In this document: piece after piece, positions 53,562 to 61,513 of the stretch | Numbering within the stretch: position 1 is the first letter of the stretch | Layout of the letters: every line of letters begins with the position of its first letter | Origin: Arenibacter hampyeongensis | GTDB lineage: Bacteria; Bacteroidota; Bacteroidia; Flavobacteriales; Flavobacteriaceae | Direction: 5' to 3' | Length of the DNA stretch: 64,000 nucleotides | Assembly (NCBI RefSeq): GCF_002909255.1 | Contig: NZ_PIOB01000011.1 | Location: 1-64,000, forward strand | Translations under genes and position numbers: made by a program | Notes under the pieces: model-generated | The model's database searches: none | Seen by the model: only the letters and a program-made list of their open reading frames with translations | Told to the model about the DNA's origin: nothing

Positions 53562-54914
53562 ATGGAATCAAATTCAAACTCAAGAAGAAGTTTTATTAAA
53601 AAAACTGCCGCCAGTTCGGCTTTAATTGCGGCTACGGGGATGCTCCCACAATTTAGTGCCAAAAGCTATGCCCGGATTCTCGGTGCCAACGATCGGATCA
53701 ATGTTTCCATGATGGGGGTAAATAGTAGGGGAAAGGCCTTGGCCCAAAATTTTGCGAGTCAAAAGAACAGTGAGGTCATCCATATTTGTGATGTGGATAG
53801 TAGGGCAATAGCGAATTGTCTGTCTGTCGTAAAAGAGCGTCAAGGCAGGGTACCAAAATCTTATACCGATTTCCGAAAGTCTTTGGAAAGCAAGGATGTG
53901 GATGCATTGGTAATAGCCGCACCGGATCATTGGCATGCTCCGGCATCCCTACTGGCCATGGAAGCTGGAAAACACGTATACGTGGAAAAACCATGTGGTC
54001 ACAACCCGAATGAAGGAGAGATTTTGGTGCAGGCCGCAAAAAAATACGGAAAGGTAATACAGATGGGAAACCAGCGCCGCTCGTGGCCCAATGTAGTTGA
54101 AGGTATAAAAGCCTTACAGTCTGGTGCCATTGGACGGGTGTATTTTGGTAAGGGGTGGTATACCAACAACCGGCAATCTATTGGGATAGGGAAGGAAGTT
54201 GAGGTTCCCAAGTGGTTGGATTGGGACCTATGGCAAGGTCCAGCACCCAGAAAAAATTACAAGGACAATATTGTTCACTATAATTGGCACTGGTTATGGC
54301 ATTGGGGTACTGGGGAAGCCCTTAATAATGGCACCCATATGATCGATTTACTACGATGGGGCATGCAGGTAGACTATCCCATCAAGGTGAGCTCCAACGG
54401 TGGCAGGTATAGATATCAGGACGATTGGGAGGCTCCGGACACACAAGTAATCAATTTGGATTTTGCCGACGGAATGTCCATGTCCTGGGAAGGAAGGAGC
54501 TGCAATGGAAAGCCTATCGAGGGGAGTGCTGTTGGTGTCATGTTCTATGGGGAAAGCGGTAGTATGTTAATACCAAGTGGTAATAGTTATTCAATCTTCG
54601 ATCTGGAGGGTGAACTTGTAAAGGAGGTGAAAAACACTCAAGAAATAGACCCTAGGAATAAATCCAATCCGGCCGAACTTCTGGACGCTTTACATATCCA
54701 GAATATGTTCGATGCCATTGTAAATGATACAGCCCTAAATGCAGACATAGACTCTGGACATAAAAGCACCTTGTTGGTGCAGCTGGGGAATATTGCCCAA
54801 CGTACCGGCAGGTCGTTGAACATAAATCCTCAGAATGGACATATCTTGGAGGATAATGATGCTCAAAAATTATGGAGCCGTTCTTATGAAAAAGGATGGG
54901 AAATGAAATTATAA
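53562..54914 (+). CDS. Tat-exported Gfo/Idh/MocA oxidoreductase
   Basis: 450 residues from ATG 53562; a TTG three codons upstream is an alternative. The twin-arginine signal SRRSFIKKTAAS precedes a hydrophobic stretch, so the protein is predicted to be exported folded, with its dinucleotide already bound. The Rossmann start is NVSMMGVNSRGKALAQNF. The conserved EKPCGHN carries the catalytic Lys, and NNGTHMIDLLRW supplies the His and Asp of the active site. The 450-residue size and WLDWDLWQGPAP motif are typical of the exported group. Such enzymes oxidise sugar hydroxyls, often at C3, giving keto-glycosides. Separated by only 9 bases from the next Gfo/Idh gene. Confidence 0.9.
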   Translation: MESNSNSRRSFIKKTAASSALIAATGMLPQFSAKSYARILGANDRINVSMMGVNSRGKALAQNFASQKNSEVIHICDVDSRAIANCLSVVKERQGRVPKSYTDFRKSLESKDVDALVIAAPDHWHAPASLLAMEAGKHVYVEKPCGHNPNEGEILVQAAKKYGKVIQMGNQRRSWPNVVEGIKALQSGAIGRVYFGKGWYTNNRQSIGIGKEVEVPKWLDWDLWQGPAPRKNYKDNIVHYNWHWLWHWGTGEALNNGTHMIDLLRWGMQVDYPIKVSSNGGRYRYQDDWEAPDTQVINLDFADGMSMSWEGRSCNGKPIEGSAVGVMFYGESGSMLIPSGNSYSIFDLEGELVKEVKNTQEIDPRNKSNPAELLDALHIQNMFDAIVNDTALNADIDSGHKSTLLVQLGNIAQRTGRSLNINPQNGHILEDNDAQKLWSRSYEKGWEMKL

Positions 54915-54923
54915 TATAAAAAT

Positions 54924-55922
54924 ATGGCAAATAGAAGATCGTTTTTGGAAAAGCTAGGCAAAGGGGCCGCCTTTTCAACATTGGCACTGTCCTTACCTTC
55001 ACCCTTATTTTCTCAACTGAAATCAAGGAAAAAGTCGGTAATGAAAACCAAGATTATAGGTATCATAGGTGCTGAAAACTCCCACAGCAGAGGTTTTGGG
55101 AAAATGTTCAATCTGGATAAGAAGTTTCCAGGTTGGGAGGTTAAATACATTTGGGGCGAAAAGGAAGAGTTTGCCCAACTTGCCAAAGATGAAGGAGGTA
55201 TACCCATTATTGTAAAAGACCCGGTGGAAATGATGGGCAAGATCGATGCACTGATCGTAGATCATAGGCATGGCGATCTTCACTTAGATGCTGCACTACC
55301 GTTCGTTCAAGCCGGGATACCCACCTTTATCGATAAGCCATTTTGCTATAGCAGCCAGGCGGCAAAAATATTTCTAGAGATGGCAAGAACGGTTGGGACT
55401 CCGGTTACCTCCTACAGTTCCATAGCCCATAGTTACGGCACAGAAGATATGAGAGAGCAATTGGCGAAAATGAAAGATATAAATCAGGTAACCTGTTATG
55501 GTAAGGCCGATATAAATTCCATTTATGGTGGCTTTTTCTTTTATGGGGTGCATATGGTAGAACCCCTTATCTATATGTTTGATGAAAAAATTGTTTCCGC
55601 TAGGTTCAATAAAAATGATAAAGAAAATTTAAACAGTAGTGCTAGCTTGGTATTTGAAAATGGTAGGATGGCGACTTTGGTAATAACCAGTAAAAAGTAC
55701 GGCTGGCAGACCTTTGTTGAGACAGATGAAGGGGTGGTGGAATTGAAATCCAAAAAGGAAAAGGTGGATCCGGATCGAAATTATGTGGATATGGTGACCA
55801 TGTTCAGTACAGGAAAGGAACCCAGGAGCCATGAAAACATCATTCATGGTATTGCGGTCCTGGAAGCGCTTCAAAAATCAATAATTTCCGGTAATTGGGA
55901 ATCCGTTGTATCATGGTCATGA
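54924..55922 (+). CDS. Second Tat-exported Gfo/Idh/MocA-family protein
   Basis: 332 residues. The Tat motif NRRSFLEKLGKG is followed by a hydrophobic segment and a cleavage region near PLFSQ. The Rossmann region is IIGIIGAENSHSRGFGKMF. The usual EKP is DKPFCYS, and the active-site region reads FFYGVHMVEPLIYMF, keeping the His but with Glu in place of the Asp. It is shorter than its neighbour and diverged, so it may use a different substrate, act as a partner subunit or accept the keto product. Its stop codon overlaps the DUF1080 start (ATGA, 55919-55922), indicating translational coupling. Confidence 0.86.
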   Translation: MANRRSFLEKLGKGAAFSTLALSLPSPLFSQLKSRKKSVMKTKIIGIIGAENSHSRGFGKMFNLDKKFPGWEVKYIWGEKEEFAQLAKDEGGIPIIVKDPVEMMGKIDALIVDHRHGDLHLDAALPFVQAGIPTFIDKPFCYSSQAAKIFLEMARTVGTPVTSYSSIAHSYGTEDMREQLAKMKDINQVTCYGKADINSIYGGFFFYGVHMVEPLIYMFDEKIVSARFNKNDKENLNSSASLVFENGRMATLVITSKKYGWQTFVETDEGVVELKSKKEKVDPDRNYVDMVTMFSTGKEPRSHENIIHGIAVLEALQKSIISGNWESVVSWS

Positions 55923-56743
55923 AGTATTACAAGAAGTCGCATCCATGGTATTGGGCAATTTCATTCATTGTCGTTTTGGTATTTATTGGTTGCAAACTCA
56001 AGGAGGAAAGGAGGGTGGAAGAAGTAAAACTTGTAGAGGAAGTGAATAATAGCCTGACCCATTTGGAGAAGGAGCAAGGCTGGGAATTGCTTTTTGATGG
56101 GGTTTCGTTCACGGGATGGCGAGGTTTGGGCAGAAAAAATGTTCAAAACGAACTGTGGAAAATTGAGGATGGCAGCATACGAAAACTGAATAGCGGAGAG
56201 GTACCATCCATGCCAGATGGCCAACCCATAGAGGGTGGTGATTTAATGACCATAGATACTTTTGATAATTATGAATTGTATTTTGAATGGAAAATATTGA
56301 AAGCGGGCAATACAGGCTTGAAGTACAATGTATCCGAAGAAATCTCGCAAAAATACGGTTCAGAATATTCCGCTCTAGGATTTGAATACCAGCTACTGGA
56401 TGATTCAGATACCCTTTATGCGGGCAAACTAAAACCTTCCCAATATACTGGGAGTCTTTATGATATGATTGCAGCCGAAAATGCAACTGTCAGGCCAATT
56501 GGGATGTTTAATTCAAGTCGCATACTAATCAATGGTGAACAAGTGGAGCATTGGCTAAACGGTAAAAAGGTAGTGACTTATGAATTTGGGTCCCAACATT
56601 TGGATTCGCTGTTTAAAAAGAGCAAATATGTGGATATTCCAGGGTTTTTGGAAAAGAGAAATGGCCATATAGTTCTGCAGAACCATAAGGACGATGCCTG
56701 GTTTAGGAATATTAAGATTCGTAAAATTAAAATGGATGATTAG
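55919..56743 (+). CDS. DUF1080 (3-keto-disaccharide hydrolase family) lipoprotein
   Basis: 274 residues from ATG 55919, overlapping the previous stop; an ATG two codons earlier (55913) is equally possible. A hydrophobic N-terminus ends in FIGCKLKE, a lipobox, giving a membrane-anchored periplasmic protein. The DUF1080 beta-jelly-roll starts at GWELLFDGVSFTGWRG and includes GGDLMTIDTFDNYELYFEWK, GNTGLKYNV, GFEYQLLDD and HIVLQNHKDDAWFRNIKIR. Family knowledge: members cleave glycosides that carry a 3-keto group, acting after Gfo/Idh/MocA oxidation. Its place in this operon fits that role. Confidence 0.88.
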   Translation: MKYYKKSHPWYWAISFIVVLVFIGCKLKEERRVEEVKLVEEVNNSLTHLEKEQGWELLFDGVSFTGWRGLGRKNVQNELWKIEDGSIRKLNSGEVPSMPDGQPIEGGDLMTIDTFDNYELYFEWKILKAGNTGLKYNVSEEISQKYGSEYSALGFEYQLLDDSDTLYAGKLKPSQYTGSLYDMIAAENATVRPIGMFNSSRILINGEQVEHWLNGKKVVTYEFGSQHLDSLFKKSKYVDIPGFLEKRNGHIVLQNHKDDAWFRNIKIRKIKMDD

Positions 56744-56793
56744 TTTTTATTTATTTGATTCTGTTCAGCTAATTGTAAAATCAACAAATTGTT

Positions 56794-58011
56794 ATGATAT
56801 TTAAATGTACATCAATTTTGGCACTATTCTTTTTTTGTAATATGGCAGCAGCACAATCCAATGATACTGACGGGATAGAGGGTGTTTTGTATTCCGATGA
56901 GGGATGGGTCTCCCTTTCCACCACAAACGGAAAAATTTCGGGAATTAACCGCCTTGACCAAGAATCCCACAAATCCAAAATGTATATTGCCCCAGGTTTG
57001 ATAGATGTCCAGATCAACGGATTTATGGGCGTCGATTTTTCGGGTCCCGATCTTACGGTTGAAGGGATTCGGAAAGCTACAAAGGCTCTGTGGAAAGCTG
57101 GTGTAACCACATATTTCCCAACCATCATTACTAGCGATTTCAATAGATTAAAAAAGAATTTTGCTATTCTTGCCCAGGCACAAAAAGATCCGGAAATAGG
57201 AGGTTCAATCCCCGGTTTTCATTTGGAAGGACCATACATATCGCCACTTCCAGGCTTTAGGGGAGCCCATTTGGAGAAGTATATTAAAAATCCGGATTGG
57301 GAAGAATTTCAGGAGTTGCAACGGGCGGCCAATAACGGCATAAAGTTGATAACCCTTGCTCCTGAGTTGATCGGTGCCATTCCCTTTATCCGCAATTGTG
57401 TGGCCAATGGCATAACAGTGGCACTAGGGCATCACAATGGTAGTGCAGAAGATATAGAACGGGCCATAGATGCCGGGGCAAAAATGGCTACCCACTTGGG
57501 TAACGGCTGTGCCAACGAAATCAATAGACACCATAATCCACTTTGGCCACAGTTGGCCGATGATCGGATTACGCCCAGCATTATTGCAGACGGATATCAT
57601 TTGACCAAGGAGGAAGTCCGAAGTTTTTACAAGGTAAAAGGGCCGGATAAAACCATTTTGGTGTCGGATGCCTTGGATTTGGCAGGCTTGCCACCGGGAG
57701 AATATACCCGTGGGGAACGAACTTTATTGCTTACCCCCAACGTGGTTAAATTGCCCAAGGAAAATGTTCTGGCTGGGGCGGCATCACCTATTAGCGCCTG
57801 TGTGGGCGTAATTATGGACTATACCCAATGCACTCTTAAAGATGCCATACAAATGGCAAGTACCAATCCCGCAAAAATGTTCTTATTAAATGACCTAGGG
57901 GAAATAGGACAAGGAAAAAAGGCGGACCTTATTCTTTTTAAATTGGAAAATAATGAGGTGGTTATACATAAAACATTTGTGTCCGGCCAATTGGTATATT
58001 CTAAAGACTAG
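56794..58011 (+). CDS. NagA-like N-acetylglucosamine deacetylase with secretion signal
   Basis: 405 residues. Unusually for a NagA relative, the protein begins with a signal peptide (FKCTSILALFFFCNMAAAQS). The amidohydrolase barrel follows: APGLIDVQINGFMGVDFSG, FHLEGPYISP with the metal-ligand Glu, VALGHHNGS and MATHLGNGC with the His ligands, IADGYHL, and LVSDALDLAGLPPG with the catalytic Asp. The canonical THLFNAM reads THLGNGC here. Family reaction: removal of the N-acetyl group of GlcNAc-6-phosphate in the cytoplasm. A periplasmic location would imply a non-phosphorylated or keto amino sugar as substrate. Starts 50 bases after the DUF1080 gene, within the operon. Confidence 0.85.
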   Translation: MIFKCTSILALFFFCNMAAAQSNDTDGIEGVLYSDEGWVSLSTTNGKISGINRLDQESHKSKMYIAPGLIDVQINGFMGVDFSGPDLTVEGIRKATKALWKAGVTTYFPTIITSDFNRLKKNFAILAQAQKDPEIGGSIPGFHLEGPYISPLPGFRGAHLEKYIKNPDWEEFQELQRAANNGIKLITLAPELIGAIPFIRNCVANGITVALGHHNGSAEDIERAIDAGAKMATHLGNGCANEINRHHNPLWPQLADDRITPSIIADGYHLTKEEVRSFYKVKGPDKTILVSDALDLAGLPPGEYTRGERTLLLTPNVVKLPKENVLAGAASPISACVGVIMDYTQCTLKDAIQMASTNPAKMFLLNDLGEIGQGKKADLILFKLENNEVVIHKTFVSGQLVYSKD

Positions 58012-58083
58012 TTTTGGCTTCTTCAGAATCCAATAGGGAAAGACAAAGTTTAATATTGAAAATTAATAAGGGTTAAGAAGGGT

Positions 58084-59325
58084 ATGGGCAATAAATCAAT
58101 AATCAAAAAAATACTATTGGGAATAAGCGCGGTAGGCCCGGGGCTTTTTCTTATCGGCTATAATATTGGGACAGGTAGTGTTACCACAATGGCCAAGACC
58201 GGTGCGGAATACGGTATGAGCCTTTTTTGGGCATTGGTACTATCCTGTATTTTTACCTATGTTTTAATGGTGGCATATGGTAAAGTGACTTTAGTTACTG
58301 GAAGGACTGCCTTGTTTAATTTTAAACAGGAATTTAAATGGGGCTGGGTACTTTCGCTCTATATTATACTTGTGCTCATTATCGGAGAATTATTGGCACT
58401 TATGGGGGTAATGGGAATAGTGGCCGATTTGGTACAGGAAGGGGTGCGCCTGGCATATAATGGAGTAGTGGTCCAACGGGTTTGGATCATCTTGTTTTTT
58501 GTGGTAATTCTAACATTCTTTTTATGGTTTGGCAGATATAGGATTTTTGAAAAAGTATTGACGGTTTTGGTTATTTTGATGGGACTGTCCTTTATGGTGG
58601 TTTTTATTATGGTACGTCCGGATATGGCGGATATCATGTCCGGTATGGTTCCGAGTATTCCGGACACACCAGGAGCCTTGGGTCTAATTGCTGCAATTAC
58701 CGGAACAACTTGTTCGGCTGCTGTTTTTGTTATGAGAAGCACTGTGGTGGCTGAAAAGGGATGGGGCATAAATGATCTAAAAAAGGAAAAGACAGATGCC
58801 TTTGTGTCCGCCTTTATGATGCTTTTATTGAGCGGTGTTATTATGGCCGTTGCGGCCGGAACCCTACATATTTCTGGAATGAAACTGGACAATACAGTAG
58901 AAATGATCTCCTTATTTGAACCCTTAGGGGGTAAATTGGCCGCTTTTGTTCTCATTATAGGAATTACCGGAGCCGGACTCTCCACTATCTTTCCAATCGT
59001 GTTAATAGCCCCCTGGTTGCTTGCAGATTATAGGGGTACTCCAAGAAACATACATTCCACCACTTCCAGAGTTCTTATCATTGGTGCATTGGTATTTGCT
59101 TTTGGGACCGTTTTTTTGGAGGAAAGACCACCTGCCCTTATGGTATTTTCCCAGGCTTTTCAGGCCTGTATTCTGCCAGCGGTAGCTGTACCTATGTTTA
59201 TATTGATCAACAAACATCAATTGATGGGGAAAAATAAGGCCAGTGTTAGGCTTAATCTTGGCCTAGTGGCCGTAATCTTATTTTCACTGCTTACCACTTG
59301 GTTTGCAATTGCAGAATTTATTTAA
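58084..59325 (+). CDS. Nramp-superfamily permease lacking the metal-binding motifs
   Basis: 413 residues with 11 or 12 predicted helices, recognisably Nramp-like (LGISAVGPGLFLIGYNIGTG, then KTGAEYGMSLFWALVLS). In metal-transporting Nramp proteins helix 1 carries DPGN and helix 6 carries MPH. Here the corresponding positions read IGTG and CSA, so the metal-ligating Asp, Asn and Met are missing. The protein lies between NagA-like and NagB-like genes in a sugar operon, 9 bases before nagB. I infer that it transports a non-metal solute such as an amino sugar or keto-sugar. The alternative is a divergent metal transporter. Confidence 0.82.
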   Translation: MGNKSIIKKILLGISAVGPGLFLIGYNIGTGSVTTMAKTGAEYGMSLFWALVLSCIFTYVLMVAYGKVTLVTGRTALFNFKQEFKWGWVLSLYIILVLIIGELLALMGVMGIVADLVQEGVRLAYNGVVVQRVWIILFFVVILTFFLWFGRYRIFEKVLTVLVILMGLSFMVVFIMVRPDMADIMSGMVPSIPDTPGALGLIAAITGTTCSAAVFVMRSTVVAEKGWGINDLKKEKTDAFVSAFMMLLLSGVIMAVAAGTLHISGMKLDNTVEMISLFEPLGGKLAAFVLIIGITGAGLSTIFPIVLIAPWLLADYRGTPRNIHSTTSRVLIIGALVFAFGTVFLEERPPALMVFSQAFQACILPAVAVPMFILINKHQLMGKNKASVRLNLGLVAVILFSLLTTWFAIAEFI

Positions 59326-59334
59326 ATACAAACA

Positions 59335-60096
59335 ATGGAAAAATCATTTCAAATCGAAAATTTGGCAGTAGAAATCTATAAGGAGCCGAAGGATATGGGC
59401 GCTGCGGCGGCCGATTATGTGACGGGCAAATTACAGGCAGCTATAAGCGAAAAAGGTGCGGCCAACCTCATTTTGGCTACGGGTGCATCACAATTTTCGT
59501 TTTTGGAGGCACTGCAGAAAAAGAAAATCGATTGGAAAAAAATAACCGTTTTTCATTTGGATGAATACAAAGGGTTATCCGAAACCCATCCTGCTAGTTT
59601 TAGAAAGTATCTCAAAGAGCGCATTTTAAATAGCGTGGTGCCTAAAAAGATATATTTTCTAAATGGGGATGTGGAAGATTTGGAGAGCGAACTAAGGAGT
59701 TATGAAGAAGCACTGAAATTCCATCCTATAGACATTGCCTGTATTGGAATTGGAGAAAATGGGCATATTGCCTTTAACGATCCCGCAGTGGCCGATTTTA
59801 AGGATCCCAAATTGGTAAAATTGGTGGAGTTGGATGAGGCCTGTAGAAATCAACAACTTGGAGAGGGGTGGTTTCCCTCCTTTGACGATGTGCCTAAAGA
59901 GGCCCTTACCCTGACGATTACTGCTATATTGAGTTGTAAAGCCATTAGTTGTGTGGTGCCGGACGAAAGAAAGGCACAGGCCGTTTATAACACGCTGTAT
60001 GGGGAAATCAGTACTACATGTCCGGCTTCCATACTTAGGACACATAAGGAAACTGTCTTGTTTTTGGATAAGGCCTCTGCCTCCAAGGTCAAGTAA
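59335..60096 (+). CDS. nagB: Glucosamine-6-phosphate deaminase-like protein
   Basis: 253 residues, normal NagB length, without a signal peptide. The catalytic FHLDEYKGL (Asp76, Glu77) and the GIGENGHIAFNDP segment are seen. In E. coli NagB the latter segment supplies Asp141, His143 and Glu148; here Asn142, His144 and Asp149 take those places. The N-terminal phosphate loop reads LATGASQFSF rather than the usual TGSTP, while the RKAQAV lysine is kept. It should convert an amino-sugar phosphate to a keto-sugar phosphate plus ammonia. The substitutions allow a related substrate. Last gene of the operon; it converges with the HopJ gene. Confidence 0.88.
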   Translation: MEKSFQIENLAVEIYKEPKDMGAAAADYVTGKLQAAISEKGAANLILATGASQFSFLEALQKKKIDWKKITVFHLDEYKGLSETHPASFRKYLKERILNSVVPKKIYFLNGDVEDLESELRSYEEALKFHPIDIACIGIGENGHIAFNDPAVADFKDPKLVKLVELDEACRNQQLGEGWFPSFDDVPKEALTLTITAILSCKAISCVVPDERKAQAVYNTLYGEISTTCPASILRTHKETVLFLDKASASKVK

Positions 60097-60162
60097 TTTG
60101 TCTTGGGTGTTTTACCTGGCAAATAGTTAGGTGTATGTCAATTTTCGGCACTTGGTGAATTA

Positions 60163-60507
60163 TCACTTGATACTCAGGGCCTCGTTGTCGAATGCAATAC
60201 CTTCCCAACCAGTTACCATAAAGTTGCGAATGTTCTGGTGGTCCGTAGCTTTAGGATTCTCCAAAACATCTTTTCTGTAGTAAGAGCCAAAACATGCCAA
60301 TGTTTCTGTTTTGTTTAGTTTATGATGTTGTGCAAATGAGAATACCTTACAGGAACCGGAATTTTGGCCCGCTTCGTTGATCACTTCCCCATTGGTGAAC
60401 TTTGAAGGTGAAAAATTATAATAGGTATCTATAATATTTATGGTGTCTCCAAATGCTATTTCCTCAGGAGTCCTTCTAAGCTTGTCTAGAAATTCGTAAA
60501 CCGTCAT
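60163..60507 (-). CDS. HopJ type III effector family protein
   Basis: 114 residues. The full-length family pattern is seen: FAD-like TPEEIAFGDTINIIDTYYNFSP, FTNGEVINEAGQNSGSCKVFSFA, ETLACFGSYYR and HQNIRNFMVTGWEGIAF. Although named after a Pseudomonas syringae effector, the family is common in non-pathogens lacking type III secretion, and here it is presumably a small cytoplasmic protein of unknown function. Monocistronic on the minus strand. Confidence 0.88.
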   Translation of the reverse strand: MTVYEFLDKLRRTPEEIAFGDTINIIDTYYNFSPSKFTNGEVINEAGQNSGSCKVFSFAQHHKLNKTETLACFGSYYRKDVLENPKATDHQNIRNFMVTGWEGIAFDNEALSIK

Positions 60508-60694
60508 TGTTGGGAGGGATTTTAGTTTTAGCTCGTAAATTTATATTATCCCCCAAGAATTAAGGCTATATCATGAAGTTAATTATTCCATATTTTTTAT
60601 CTTTAGGAAAATGGAATAAATTTAAAATACGGTAGGACATCAATAATCCATATTATCTTTAATAATTTTTTTTCACAACACTAAATCTTGACAC

Positions 60695-61288
60695 ATGAAA
60701 CAACTAATAATAGGTATGTTGCTGTTTTCAGTTTATCCAATAATGTCACAGGAACATAAAAAGGAAGTTCTTCCCAACGATATTCAGATTAAAACCGCTG
60801 TTTTGCCAGCTCCTGAGGAAAAGAAGGATGGTGCCAGGGTTTATGGTTATGATAACTATGGGAAATTGGTGCTATTACGTAAGGGAACAAACAATTTGGT
60901 CTGCATAGGAGACAATCCCAATAAGGACGGTATTAATGTAGCCTGTTATTCCAAAAAGTTGGAACCGTTTATGGCCCGTGGAAGGGAGCTCTCGGCAAAG
61001 GATTTGTCAGGGGAGGAGCGGGAGAAAATTCGTGAAAAGGAAGTGGCCTCGGGTAAATTGAAAATGCCCAAGGAGCCCAGTATGATGTATGTGTATTACG
61101 GAAAATCCGAAGACTACAATACTACAACCGGGGAACTTCAAAATGGAAAATTCAGATATGTAATTTACACCCCTTTTGCAACCACCGAATCTACGGGATT
61201 ACCGGACAAACCACATGCTCCTGGAATGCCATGGTTAATGGATCCCGGCACCCATAGGGCGCATATTATGGTTGGGCCTTTTGATTAA
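60695..61288 (+). CDS. Secreted protein of unknown function
   Basis: 197 residues with a signal peptide (residues 1-19, ending YPIMSQ). The mature part is beta-rich with two notable segments: TNNLVCIGDNPNKDGINVAC (two cysteines) in the middle, and LPDKPHAPGMPWLMDPGTHR followed by AHIMVGPF near the end. No family name or catalytic site is recognised. It stands alone between divergent and co-directional genes with large gaps on either side, so it is probably monocistronic. Periplasmic or exported localisation is the only safe inference. Confidence 0.75.
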   Translation: MKQLIIGMLLFSVYPIMSQEHKKEVLPNDIQIKTAVLPAPEEKKDGARVYGYDNYGKLVLLRKGTNNLVCIGDNPNKDGINVACYSKKLEPFMARGRELSAKDLSGEEREKIREKEVASGKLKMPKEPSMMYVYYGKSEDYNTTTGELQNGKFRYVIYTPFATTESTGLPDKPHAPGMPWLMDPGTHRAHIMVGPFD

Positions 61289-61513
61289 AGTTGTTCTACT
61301 TTCAAAACATTTCAGGTTTATGCTCATGTTTTGGGTATATTTTCATTAACGAAGTCCAATAAAACTTCCTAATATTAGCTTGTGTTGGGACAAGACATTT
61401 CTTGTTTGAACAGTCTTGAGTTAGTCTTGTTTTTTCGCTAAATGGTTCTGTTTGTGCAATCTAATTTAAACCTTACATTTGCACGGTTTTAATTTTCAGA
61501 AAATTTCAGGGAA

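Noticed and set aside
60163..60507. Type III secretion effector
   Set aside because: The HopJ family name is historical; there are no type III secretion genes in the window and the family is widespread in free-living bacteria.
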